Assembly (NCBI RefSeq): GCF_021545785.1
Contig: NZ_CP079801.1
Coordinates: 1,116,001 to 1,180,000 of the forward strand
DNA length: 64,000 nt
Source of the DNA: Halopseudomonas maritima
Lineage (GTDB): Bacteria > Pseudomonadota > Gammaproteobacteria > Pseudomonadales > Pseudomonadaceae
Reading direction: 5' to 3'
In this document: positions 8,445 to 16,596 of the stretch, piece after piece
How the letters are laid out: each line of letters opens with the position of its first letter
How positions within the stretch are numbered: position 1 is the stretch's first letter
Notes under the pieces: model-generated
Told to the model about the DNA's origin: nothing
Seen by the model: the letters and a program-made list of their open reading frames with translations, nothing else
The model's database searches: none
Position numbers and translations under genes: made by a program

Positions 8445-9188
8445 ATGAAGCACGTCACCGACCTACTCCGCGGCCCCGACTACCTCAAAGAGGGCTGGCG
8501 GACCCTGCGCCGACCCGGGCTACGCCGCTTTGTGCTAATCCCGCTGCTGCTCAACCTGATCCTGTTCAGCGCACTGATCGGCTGGGGCATCCAGCAGTTC
8601 GATCTGTGGATGACCAGGCTAATGCCGCAACTACCCGACTGGGCAAGCTTCATCGAGTGGTTACTGTGGCCGCTGTTTGCCCTGGTGGTATTGCTGGTGC
8701 TGTTCTTCGGCTTCAGCGTGGTGGCCAACATCATCGCCTCGCCTTTTTACGGCATCCTGGCGGAAAAAATAGCCGAGCAGGAACGCAACGAAGTCAGCCC
8801 GCCCACCGGCTGGCGCGACATCGCCCTGCTGGTGCCGCACAGCGTCGGCCGCGAGCTACGCAAACTGGCCTACTACCTGCCGCGCATGGGCGCCCTGCTC
8901 CTGCTGACCCTGATCCCGGTGGTTAATCTGGTCGCCTCGCCGCTGCTACTGGCCTTTGGTGTGTGGATGATGGCGATACAGTACATCGACTATCAGGCCG
9001 ACAACGACAAGGTTGGTTTCCGTGACATGCTGCGCTGGATGCAAACCCGTCGCAGCCTGTCACTGGGCCTTGGACTGCCAGTGTATGTGGGCATGCTGAT
9101 CCCGCTGGTCAACCTGCTGGTCATGCCGACCGCCGTAGCCGCCTCCACCCTGCTGTGGGTGCGCGAGAACCAGGGAAGCACCGATTGA
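8445..9188 (+). CDS. cysZ: sulfate uptake protein CysZ
   Basis: A 247-residue membrane protein of the CysZ family, which brings sulfate in for cysteine synthesis. It shows the family opening LLRGPDYLKEGWRTL, hydrophobic segments at about 30-50, 65-90, 145-180 and 205-230, and the conserved VVANIIASPFYGILAEKI. The start is the ATG at 8445, since the longer frame has no homology. The last four residues (GSTD) and the TGA stop are encoded by the left end of a 162-bp inserted repeat (9174-9335), so the C-terminus has been rewritten by that insertion. Confidence 0.9.
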   Translation: MKHVTDLLRGPDYLKEGWRTLRRPGLRRFVLIPLLLNLILFSALIGWGIQQFDLWMTRLMPQLPDWASFIEWLLWPLFALVVLLVLFFGFSVVANIIASPFYGILAEKIAEQERNEVSPPTGWRDIALLVPHSVGRELRKLAYYLPRMGALLLLTLIPVVNLVASPLLLAFGVWMMAIQYIDYQADNDKVGFRDMLRWMQTRRSLSLGLGLPVYVGMLIPLVNLLVMPTAVAASTLLWVRENQGSTD

Positions 9189-9335
9189 TTCCACACGCCC
9201 TCTGCGAGGGCTCAAGCGCACAGATGCAAGGCGCGATGTGCAGCCAATAGTGGTTCTATTGGCAAGCAGCGCAACGCAGCAGATGCATGCTTGAGCGCTT
9301 GCCCTACGGGGCATGCGGAATTAATCGGTGCTTCC
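9174..9335. mobile_element. 162-bp palindromic MITE-like element with target duplication
   Basis: The left end GGAAGCACCGATTGATTCC and the right end GGAATTAATCGGTGCTTCC are near-perfect terminal inverted repeats, flanked by CCAG at 9170-9173 and CCAG at 9336-9339. The inner part is also an imperfect palindrome centred on CCAATAG-TGGTT-CTATTGG (9244-9262). There is no reading frame for a transposase. A 4-bp target of CYAG/YTAR type and ends starting GG fit IS5-family-derived miniature elements; that family assignment is inference. Confidence 0.85.
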
Positions 9336-9407
9336 CCAGCACCGGCCATCATAAAAGCGTCATTAAGATGTCACACTCCGATCATGGCAGCTGTCCATAC
9401 TTGGAGC

Positions 9408-10607
9408 ATGACCACACCAGACTCGCCCGGCCGCTGCTTCGCACTGGTCACTGAAACCTACCCCCCGCAGATCAACGGCGTTGCCAACACCCTTGGCCAG
9501 CTGTGCAGTGGTCTGCTTGCCCGCCAGCACAACGTGCAACTGGTACGCCCGGCACTGAGTGACGAGCGCCCGGGCAGCGACAGCCAGGGTGGCCTGCTTG
9601 AACGCCGTGTACGCGGCATGCCCATTCCCGGCTACGCCAGTCTGCAATGGGGTCTGCCGGCCGGGCACCAGTTGCGCCGGCTGTGGCAGCGCGAACGACC
9701 GGATGCGGTGTATCTGGCAACCGAGGGCCCGCTCGGCTGGTCCGCGCTGCGCGCAGCCCGCCACTTGCAGATTCCGGTTATCAGCGGCTTTCACACCAAT
9801 TTCCAGCAGTACAGCGACCACTTTCATCTCGGCCTGCTGCACGGGCCGGCCATGCGCTATCTGCGCTGGTTTCACAACCAGACACTGAGCACCCTGGTCG
9901 CCAGCTCCACGCAACAACGCGAACTCAGCCGCCTGGGCGTGAACAACCTGTCCCTGCTTGGTCGCGGCGTCGATTGCAGACGCTTCCACCCGGCGCACCG
10001 CAGCAGTGAACTACGCAGCACGTGGGGCGCCGCTGATAACGACCTGGTGATGTTGCATGTGGGCCGCCTGTCGCCAGAGAAGAACCTGGCGCTGCTGGCC
10101 GACGCCTGGGAACAGGTCAGTGCCCAGAACACCAGCGGCCGTAACCTGCATCTGGTGATCGTCGGCGACGGCCCATCCCGTGCAGAACTGCAGCGCCGTC
10201 TGCCCCACGCCGTTTTTACCGGCGCCCTGACCGGCGAGCCGCTGGCAGCGGCCTACGCCAGCGCCGACATTTTTGTCTTTCCCAGCCTGACCGAAACCTT
10301 TGGCAATGTAGTGACCGAAGCCATGGCCTCGGGCCTGGCAGTCTGCGCCTTTGATACCGCAGCAGCTCACCAGCACATCCAGGACAGGTACAGCGGCAGT
10401 CTCGCGCCCGTGGCTCACGAGCGGGTATTTATCGAGAACCTGCAATGGCTTACGGAAGATCGGGAGGGGCGGCGCAGTATCCGCCTGCATGCGCGGCATC
10501 GGGCCTGCCAGCTGGACTGGAGCAGTATCGTGGAGCGCTTTGAGCGTTACCTGCTACAGGCTGCCGGGCGACAGCCTGCACTGGCGCAGGCGCTGCCGAT
10601 CAAGTGA
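9408..10607 (+). CDS. GT4-family glycosyltransferase
   Basis: A GT-B glycosyltransferase of about 399 residues. The N-terminal acceptor domain begins FALVTETYPPQINGVANT and has SGFHTNFQQYSDHF. The C-terminal nucleotide-sugar domain has MLHVGRLSPEKNLALLADAW, LVIVGDGPSRAELQ and the donor-binding E-x7-E stretch FPSLTETFGNVVTEAMASGL. It resembles alpha-mannosyl/glucosyltransferases that modify glycolipids, but donor and acceptor are unknown. The start is uncertain: ATG 9408 (with GGAG very close) or ATG 9384; no strong ribosome-binding site is visible for either. It sits just beyond the MITE-like repeat that follows cysZ. Confidence 0.8.
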   Translation: MTTPDSPGRCFALVTETYPPQINGVANTLGQLCSGLLARQHNVQLVRPALSDERPGSDSQGGLLERRVRGMPIPGYASLQWGLPAGHQLRRLWQRERPDAVYLATEGPLGWSALRAARHLQIPVISGFHTNFQQYSDHFHLGLLHGPAMRYLRWFHNQTLSTLVASSTQQRELSRLGVNNLSLLGRGVDCRRFHPAHRSSELRSTWGAADNDLVMLHVGRLSPEKNLALLADAWEQVSAQNTSGRNLHLVIVGDGPSRAELQRRLPHAVFTGALTGEPLAAAYASADIFVFPSLTETFGNVVTEAMASGLAVCAFDTAAAHQHIQDRYSGSLAPVAHERVFIENLQWLTEDREGRRSIRLHARHRACQLDWSSIVERFERYLLQAAGRQPALAQALPIK

Positions 10608-10628
10608 CCGGCAGCACTCGGACAAGAC

Positions 10629-11738
10629 TCAGACCAGCGTCTTGAGCGCGTCGCGGCTAAAGGGCGCGATATCCTCAAAGCGGCCTTCGCGCACCTTGTC
10701 AGCCCACTCGGGGTCAACCAGCAGGGCACGACCAACAGCGACCAGATCAAACTCGTCGGCATCCAGACGCTCAAGCAGGCCGTCGATATTGGCGGTCTGC
10801 GCCACCTTGTCGGTGTTGACCATAAACTGCAGGAACTCACCGTCCAGGCCGACGCTACCGACAGTGATGCACGGCTTGCCGGTGATCTTGCGGGTCCAGC
10901 CAGCCAGGTTCAGCTCGGAGCTTTCGAATTCCGGCTCCCAGAAGCGACGCTGCGAGCAGTGGAAAATATCCACGCCAGCGTCGGCCAGCGGCGCGAGAAA
11001 CTGCTCCAGCAGCTCAGGCGTCGGCGCCAGGCGCGCGGTGTAATCCTGCTGCTTCCACTGAGAGAAGCGGAAGATGATCGGATAGTCGGCACCCACAGCC
11101 GCGCGCACGGCCTTGATGATCTCGACAGCAAAGCGACCACGGTTTTCCATACTGCCGCCGTACTGGTCTTCACGCTGGTTGGTACCTTCCCAGAAGAACT
11201 GGTCGATCAGATAGCCGTGCGCGCCGTGCAGTTCGATAGCATCGAAGCCCACATCCTTGGCATCCTTGGCCGCCTTGGCAAAGGCAGCAACCACCTCATC
11301 AATGTCCTGCTGGGTCATACCCTTGACCAGCACCTTGCCATCCTTCTGCTTTTCCATCGGGCCGTAGCCAGGCACATCCCCATCCGGGTCGGTGCCCAGA
11401 CGGCGAACATTGCCCACGTGCCACAGCTGCGGGGCGATCTTGCCGCCGGCTGCGTGCACGGCATCAACCACTTTCTTCCAACCAGCCAGCGACTCTTCGC
11501 CATGGAAGTACGGCACATTCGGATAGCCGTTGGAGGCGGCGTGATCAACCACGGTGCCTTCGGTAATGATCAGACCAACACCGGACGCAGCGCGGCGGCG
11601 GTAGTAGTCAACCACACCCTGGTTCGGCACGCCCTTAGGCGAGAAGTTACGCGTCATGGGCGCCATGACAATGCGGTTGGACAGCGTCAAATTGCCCAGA
11701 GTGAAGGGCTTGAACAGAGAGCCTGCTGCTGCGGACAT
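10629..11738 (-). CDS. Old Yellow Enzyme family NAD(P)H:flavin oxidoreductase
   Basis: A 369-residue FMN-dependent ene-reductase. The N-terminal LFKPFTLGNLTLSNRIVMAPMTR and substrate-binding ELHGAHGYLIDQFFW are hallmarks. IAPQLWHVG, NQREDQYGGSMENRGRF and the C-terminal DLVAVGRALLVDPEWADKV complete the TIM-barrel signature. It reduces activated C=C bonds or nitro compounds. The ATG at 11738 has GAGGAA upstream. A TetR operator lies about 45 bp upstream and the TetR gene precedes it in the same direction, so induction by electrophiles of the NemR/NemA type is likely. Confidence 0.93.
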   Translation of the reverse strand: MSAAAGSLFKPFTLGNLTLSNRIVMAPMTRNFSPKGVPNQGVVDYYRRRAASGVGLIITEGTVVDHAASNGYPNVPYFHGEESLAGWKKVVDAVHAAGGKIAPQLWHVGNVRRLGTDPDGDVPGYGPMEKQKDGKVLVKGMTQQDIDEVVAAFAKAAKDAKDVGFDAIELHGAHGYLIDQFFWEGTNQREDQYGGSMENRGRFAVEIIKAVRAAVGADYPIIFRFSQWKQQDYTARLAPTPELLEQFLAPLADAGVDIFHCSQRRFWEPEFESSELNLAGWTRKITGKPCITVGSVGLDGEFLQFMVNTDKVAQTANIDGLLERLDADEFDLVAVGRALLVDPEWADKVREGRFEDIAPFSRDALKTLV

Positions 11739-11783
11739 GGATAGTTCCTCACAAGTTGACCGGCGCACCAGCCAGCATCGAGC

Positions 11784-11794
11784 TGACCGGTCGT
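11784..11794 (-). promoter_or_regulatory. TetR operator upstream of the Old Yellow Enzyme gene
   Basis: TGACCGGTCGT (minus strand ACGACCGGTCA) lies between the regulator and reductase genes. On the minus strand the wider site GAGACGACCGGTCA matches GAGACGATCGGTCT at 2383-2396 in 12 of 14 positions. A further degenerate half-match, GTTGACCGGCG, sits near 11755. Confidence 0.65.
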
Positions 11795-11807
11795 CTCGGC
11801 GAATGGA

Positions 11808-12395
11808 TCAAGGCTGCAGCAAACGCTCCAGCTGCTGGATAAAAATGCGTAGCGGGCCAATCTGACGGTCGGCCTTCATACGCAGGAGAGCGCCCTCCCA
11901 CGCAGCACTGACAAAACCGGCCAGCGCCGCCGGATCTTGGTCAGCGGCAATCTCGCCGGCCGCCTGGGCCTGCGCCAGGCAATCAGCCAAGACCTGATTG
12001 GAGCGCTGCAAAATGGCACTGGCGGCGTACCCTATCGGCTGACTTTCCTCGGCCATCTCATGGCAGAGGCTGCCGATGAAACACTGGTGACTGGGCTGTT
12101 CCTGGTTGGCAAAGTAGCCAACCAGGTCGCGATAACAGCGCAGGATACGCTCGCGCGGGGACAGCTGCGCGGCGCTGAGAGCATCAGCAAAGCGTTCGAT
12201 GCGTGGGGTGTAGTAGTAGTGCAGTGCCTGAATGGCAAAGTCTTCCTTACTTTCAAAGTAATGATAGAAAGACCCCTTGGGCACGCCAGCCCCCTGGGTA
12301 ATTTCCTGCACCCCAGTGCCGTTGTAGCCCTTGCGCAGCATCACCGCCGTACCGGAGGCCAGAATGCGCGCGCGCTTGTCTTGGATAGCGTTCAT
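11808..12395 (-). CDS. TetR-family repressor, NemR-like
   Basis: A 195-residue TetR regulator from the ATG at 12395 (MNAIQDKRARIL). The helix-turn-helix has GVQEITQGAGVPKGSFYHYF, followed by SKEDFAIQAL. The ligand half contains HQCFIGSLCHEMAEES; cysteines in this region are the redox or electrophile sensors in NemR-type proteins, so thiol-based sensing is plausible but not shown. A frame extension to TTG at 12419 would run into the operator and is less likely. It is upstream of, and in the same direction as, the Old Yellow Enzyme gene, and resembles the TetR at 2408-3046. Confidence 0.88.
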   Translation of the reverse strand: MNAIQDKRARILASGTAVMLRKGYNGTGVQEITQGAGVPKGSFYHYFESKEDFAIQALHYYYTPRIERFADALSAAQLSPRERILRCYRDLVGYFANQEQPSHQCFIGSLCHEMAEESQPIGYAASAILQRSNQVLADCLAQAQAAGEIAADQDPAALAGFVSAAWEGALLRMKADRQIGPLRIFIQQLERLLQP

Positions 12396-12407
12396 GCTGG
12401 GCACTAT

Positions 12408-12418
12408 ACGACCGGTCA
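12408..12418 (-). promoter_or_regulatory. TetR operator upstream of the NemR-like gene
   Basis: ACGACCGGTCA, centred on the palindrome GACCGGTC, lies 13 bp upstream of the regulator's ATG. It is the same core as the operator at 11784-11794, which indicates autoregulation. Confidence 0.65.
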
Positions 12419-12481
12419 ACTTTTACTGATACCTACAAATAAGACATATAAATATCAGTGATAGCCATCAATTAGAGCCAG

Positions 12482-12509
12482 GGAAGCGCTGACCTATTCC
12501 ACATGCCCT
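12482..12509 (+). repeat. solo copy of the MITE terminal repeat
   Basis: GGAAGCGCTGACCTATTCC followed by ACATGCCCT matches the ends of the 162-bp element at 9174-9335. It is preceded by CCAG, the same tetranucleotide that flanks the full copy. No second end is visible; a short imperfect GCCC...GGGC hairpin follows. Confidence 0.7.
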
Positions 12510-12526
12510 CGACAGCGGGCACAAAA

Positions 12527-12548
12527 AAACCGGGCCTGAGCCCGGTTT
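12527..12548 (-). terminator. slyD terminator
   Basis: AAACCGGGC / GCCCGGTTT with a 4-base loop directly downstream of the slyD-like stop. On the minus strand it is followed by a run of Ts (complement of 12523-12529). Confidence 0.9.
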
Positions 12549-12564
12549 TCTGCACGCCATCACC

Positions 12565-13050
12565 TCAATGGTGATGACCGCCCTCACCATGGATGTGACC
12601 GTGGGCGATCTCTTCTTCCTGTGCGTCGCGTACTTCCACAACCTTCACTTCGAAGGTCAGGCGCTCGCCCGCCAGCGGGTGGTTGCCATCAACGGTCACT
12701 TCATCACCTTCCAGCGCCTTGATGGTAACAATCTGCATGCTGCCGTCCGGGCCGGAGGCATGAAACTGCATGCCGACTTCCAGCTCATCAACCCCTTCAA
12801 ACATGTTGCGACCCAGTACCGCGATCAGCTCGGCGTTGAAGTCACCGTAAGCCTCTTCCGGCTCAACGGTCACCTTCACCTCGTCGCCACTCTGCTTGCC
12901 TTCCAGTGCCTTTTCCAGGCCTGGGATGATATTGCCGGCACCATGCAGGTAGACCAGCGGTGCGCCACCGGCGGACGAATCCAGCACTTCGCCATCGTCG
13001 TTGGTCAGTGTGTAGTCGATGGACACGGCCTTGTTGGCAGCAATCTGCAT
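12565..13050 (-). CDS. slyD: SlyD-like FKBP-type peptidyl-prolyl isomerase
   Basis: A 161-residue FKBP with an inserted chaperone flap. The FKBP core is split: VSIDYTLTNDDGEVLDSS and GAGNIIPGLEKALEGKQSGD, then the insert (about residues 70-125), then VDGNHPLAGERLTFEVKVVEV. The histidine-rich tail HGHIHGEGGHHH is the nickel/zinc-binding tail of SlyD proteins. It acts in cytosolic folding and metallocentre maturation. The ATG at 13050 has GGAAAGAG upstream; the longer frame to 13392 is not supported. It has its own terminator and is divergent from ackA. Confidence 0.92.
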   Translation of the reverse strand: MQIAANKAVSIDYTLTNDDGEVLDSSAGGAPLVYLHGAGNIIPGLEKALEGKQSGDEVKVTVEPEEAYGDFNAELIAVLGRNMFEGVDELEVGMQFHASGPDGSMQIVTIKALEGDEVTVDGNHPLAGERLTFEVKVVEVRDAQEEEIAHGHIHGEGGHHH

Positions 13051-13215
13051 AATCTCTTTCCTGTTGGTTTTGAGGTAACAAGCTGCAAAGTGTACGCGCA
13101 ATAGGCCATAAACGCACGGCTTGACCCGACCGGAGGCGCACCGGAAGATGCACGAACCCGCCAACTTTTCTGCGGTCCATATACCAGATCCGGCTGAAAG
13201 GAATTCACTAGCACC

Positions 13216-14412
13216 ATGACAAACCGCCTCGTACTGGTCATTAACGGAGGCAGCTCCTCCATCAAGGTGGCCTTGCGCCGCGAGAACAGCGCCGGCGCTA
13301 TCTTCGAGGCGATTGCCGAGCGCCTGAATACGGCACAGGCTTGCCTTTCGACCTCTGACGGTCTGGAACGGACGCTGCCAGGTGCCGATCATCTGGCCGC
13401 GCTGAATGCGCTGCTACCGCTTATCGACGACCATCTTGACCAGCCACTCAGCGCCATCGGCCACCGGGTTGTACACGGCGGTGAGCGCTTCACCAGCGCG
13501 CGACTGATTGATGACGAGGTGCTGGCCGGCATACAGGCCAATGCACCGCTGGCACCGCTGCATAACCCGGCCAACCTGACAGGTATTCGCGCGGCCCTGA
13601 AACTCTTGCCTGGCACACCCCAGTTTGCCGTGTTTGATACCGCCTTCCATCAAAGCATGCCGCCCCACGCTTTCCGCTACGCACTACCCGATGAGTTGTA
13701 CGCGGTACACGGCGTGCGCCGCTACGGCTTCCACGGTACCAGCCACAAGTATGTCAGCGACCAGGCCAGCCTGCTGACCGGCCGACGCAAGGGCGAAGGC
13801 GCCTGGCTGAGCGCGCACCTGGGCAACGGCTGCTCCAGCTGCGCGGTGCTGGAGGGCAGCAGCATGGATACCAGCATGGGATTGACCCCGCTGGAGGGCT
13901 TGGTGATGGGCACACGCAGCGGCGACGTCGACCCCAACCTGCATGCACACCTGGCCCGCACACTGGGCTGGGACCTGCCCCGCATCGAGCAGCTGCTTAA
14001 CCGCGAAAGCGGCCTGCTGGGCCTGTCCGGGCTGTCCAACGACATGCGCGAGCTGGAGCAGGCCCGCGCCAACGGCCACAGCGGCGCGCAGCTGGCCATC
14101 GAAGTGTTCTGTTACCGCCTGGCCCGCTCGCTGGCCGGCCTTGCCGTAGCGCTGCCGCGTATTGACGGCCTGATTTTCACCGGAGGCATTGGCGAGAATT
14201 CAGCACTGACCCGCGCGCTGACCGTTAAACATCTGGCTGTAATGGGGCTGCGCGTGGAGCCGGACAGCAACAGCCGATTGCCACGCGGCGAAGCCGGCCG
14301 GGTGGAAGCCAGCGGCTCGCCGGCTATTCTGGTCATACCCACTGACGAAGAGCGCCAGATTGCCGATGAAAGCCTGGCGCTGCTGGATCAATCAGGAACA
14401 ACCACCCCATGA
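13216..14412 (+). CDS. ackA: acetate kinase
   Basis: A 398-residue ASKHA-fold kinase that interconverts acetyl phosphate + ADP and acetate + ATP. It starts VLVINGGSSSIKVALRR, the first phosphate loop. It carries HRVVHGGERF, YGFHGTSHKYVS, AHLGNGCSSCAV, MGLTPLEGLVMGTRSGDVDP and IFTGGIGENSALTR, the acetate kinase signatures. It overlaps pta by 4 bp (ATGA), so the pair forms an operon for acetate overflow and use and for acetyl-phosphate homeostasis. Confidence 0.97.
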   Translation: MTNRLVLVINGGSSSIKVALRRENSAGAIFEAIAERLNTAQACLSTSDGLERTLPGADHLAALNALLPLIDDHLDQPLSAIGHRVVHGGERFTSARLIDDEVLAGIQANAPLAPLHNPANLTGIRAALKLLPGTPQFAVFDTAFHQSMPPHAFRYALPDELYAVHGVRRYGFHGTSHKYVSDQASLLTGRRKGEGAWLSAHLGNGCSSCAVLEGSSMDTSMGLTPLEGLVMGTRSGDVDPNLHAHLARTLGWDLPRIEQLLNRESGLLGLSGLSNDMRELEQARANGHSGAQLAIEVFCYRLARSLAGLAVALPRIDGLIFTGGIGENSALTRALTVKHLAVMGLRVEPDSNSRLPRGEAGRVEASGSPAILVIPTDEERQIADESLALLDQSGTTTP

Positions 14413-16550
14413 GTTTGCATACCTTTTTCATTGCCCCTACCGGCTTCGGCGTCGGCCTGACATCCACCAGCCTGGGCCTGATTCGCGCCCTGGAACGCAC
14501 CGGGCTGAAAGTTCACTTTCTCAAACCGATAGCCCAACCGCACCCGGGCGACGAAGGCCCGGAGCGCTCCAGCGAATTGATCAGTCGCACGCTCGGCCTC
14601 ACATCACCCGCAGCGATGCCGCTGACCGAAGTGGAGCATCAGCTGGCAATGGGCGAGCTGGACGAGGTGCTCGAAAGCATCGTCAGCCGCTACCAGCAGG
14701 CCGCCAAGGGCGCCGATGTGGTGGTGGTTGAAGGTATGGTGCCCACCCGTCAGAGTAGCTACGCGGCACAGATCAACCAGCAGCTGGCCAAGAGCCTGGA
14801 CGCCGACGTGATTCTGGTCACCGCGCCGGACGGCGACGACATCGCCACCCTCGCCGACCGTATCGAGATTCACGCACAAACCTTTGGTGGCCCCAAACAC
14901 CCCAAAGTGCTGGGCGTGATCATCAACAAGGTCAAGGCACTGGCACCTGAGACCAGGGCCGACATTCCCGATCGACCAACGCTCAAAAATACGCTCAAGG
15001 ACTTTGCCCAAAGCCTGCGCGATGCCTCCAACCGACTGGACACCGACGACTTCCGCCTGATCGGCTGCGTGCCCTGGCAGGAAGAGTTGAACGCGCCGCG
15101 CACCTCGGACATCGCCGAGCTGCTCAAGGCCAACACCTTCCACGCCGGCGACATGCAGCAACGCCGGGTTATGGAAATGGCCCTGTGCTCACGCACCGTG
15201 CCCAACATCATCCACCTGCTGCGCCCTGGGGCGCTGATTGTCACCCCGGGTGACCGCGACGACATCATCATCGCCAGCTCACTCGCCTCGCTGTCCGGCA
15301 CACCGCTGGCCGGCCTGCTGCTGACCGGCGGCTTTGAACCCAACCCACGGGTCGTCCAGCTGTGCCAGCCGGCGCTGGATCAGGGGTTACCGATCCTCGG
15401 TGTGCCCACTGATACCTTTGCCACCGCCACCCAGCTCGACCGCATGAACCGAGAGATCCCGATTGACGACCACGAGCGCGCCGAGAAGGTGACCGACTTT
15501 GTCGCCAGCCATATCGACCACATCTGGCTGGCCAAGCGCTGCGACACCCCGCGCGAAAAACGCATGTCACCGCCCGCCTTTCGCTACGAACTGGTGCGCC
15601 AGGCCCAGCACGCGGCGAAGACCATCGTCCTGCCCGAAGGTGACGAGCCGCGTACCGTCCAGGCCGCGTCCATCTGCCAACGTCGGGGCATCGCCAACTG
15701 CATTCTGCTGGCCAAACGTGAATCGGTCGAAGCCGTCGCCCGCGCCCAGCACATCAGCCTGCCCGAGGGGCTACAGATCGTCGATCCGGATGAGGTACGC
15801 GAGCGCTACGTGGCGCCCATGGTCAAGCTGCGCGAAGGCAAGGGCCTGAATGAGCCGATGGCGTTGCAGCAACTGGAAGACAACGTGGTGCTGGGCACCA
15901 TGATGCTGGCACTGGATGAGGTAGACGGCCTGGTGTCCGGCGCTATCCACACCACCGCCAACACCATTCGCCCAGCCTTCCAACTGATCAAGACCGCCCC
16001 GGGCTACAATCTGGTGTCCTCGATCTTCTTCATGCTGCTACCCGAGCAGGTGCTGGTTTACGGCGACTGCGCGGTCAACCCCGACCCCAGTGCCGAAGAC
16101 CTGGCCGAAATTGCCATCCAGAGCGCCCGCTCGGCCGAAGCCTTCGGCATTCCGGCGAGGGTGGCGATGATCAGCTACTCCACCGGCACCTCCGGTAGCG
16201 GTAGCGAAGTCGAGAAGGTAAGAGAGGCGACCCGCCTGGCCCGTGAGCGCGAGCCCGGACTGTTGCTCGACGGCCCACTCCAGTATGATGCCGCCGCCAT
16301 CGCCAGTGTCGGTCGCCAAAAGGCACCAGACAGCCCGGTGGCCGGCCAGGCGACGGTATTTGTCTTCCCTGACCTTAACACCGGCAACACAACCTACAAG
16401 GCCGTACAACGCAGCGCCAACGTAGTCAGCGTCGGCCCCATGCTGCAGGGCCTGCGCAAACCGGTGAACGACCTGTCACGCGGCGCGCTGGTCGACGATA
16501 TCGTCTACACCATTGCATTAACCGCCATCCAGGCTTACAACAACGAATAA
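14409..16550 (+). CDS. pta: phosphate acetyltransferase (long form)
   Basis: A 713-residue long-type Pta that converts acetyl-CoA + Pi to acetyl phosphate. The N-terminal BioD/CobQ-like domain (residues about 1-220) starts FIAPTGFGVGLTSTSLGLI. A DRTGG domain (about 220-340) carries PGDRDDIIIASSLASLSG. The C-terminal catalytic PTA domain (about 390-710) has LPEGDEPRTVQAA, VSGAIHTTANTIRPAFQLIK, SYSTGTSGSGSEVEKVREA and FPDLNTGNTTYKAVQRSA. It is coupled to ackA. Confidence 0.97.
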   Translation: MSLHTFFIAPTGFGVGLTSTSLGLIRALERTGLKVHFLKPIAQPHPGDEGPERSSELISRTLGLTSPAAMPLTEVEHQLAMGELDEVLESIVSRYQQAAKGADVVVVEGMVPTRQSSYAAQINQQLAKSLDADVILVTAPDGDDIATLADRIEIHAQTFGGPKHPKVLGVIINKVKALAPETRADIPDRPTLKNTLKDFAQSLRDASNRLDTDDFRLIGCVPWQEELNAPRTSDIAELLKANTFHAGDMQQRRVMEMALCSRTVPNIIHLLRPGALIVTPGDRDDIIIASSLASLSGTPLAGLLLTGGFEPNPRVVQLCQPALDQGLPILGVPTDTFATATQLDRMNREIPIDDHERAEKVTDFVASHIDHIWLAKRCDTPREKRMSPPAFRYELVRQAQHAAKTIVLPEGDEPRTVQAASICQRRGIANCILLAKRESVEAVARAQHISLPEGLQIVDPDEVRERYVAPMVKLREGKGLNEPMALQQLEDNVVLGTMMLALDEVDGLVSGAIHTTANTIRPAFQLIKTAPGYNLVSSIFFMLLPEQVLVYGDCAVNPDPSAEDLAEIAIQSARSAEAFGIPARVAMISYSTGTSGSGSEVEKVREATRLAREREPGLLLDGPLQYDAAAIASVGRQKAPDSPVAGQATVFVFPDLNTGNTTYKAVQRSANVVSVGPMLQGLRKPVNDLSRGALVDDIVYTIALTAIQAYNNE

Positions 16551-16596
16551 ACAATAAACTAGGCCGCCTGCGGGCGGCCACTGAACGAGCTCCCCC

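Noticed and set aside
13051..13392. N-terminal extension of the SlyD-like protein and overlap with ackA
   Set aside because: SlyD proteins start at the FKBP core; the extension would overlap the divergent ackA start.
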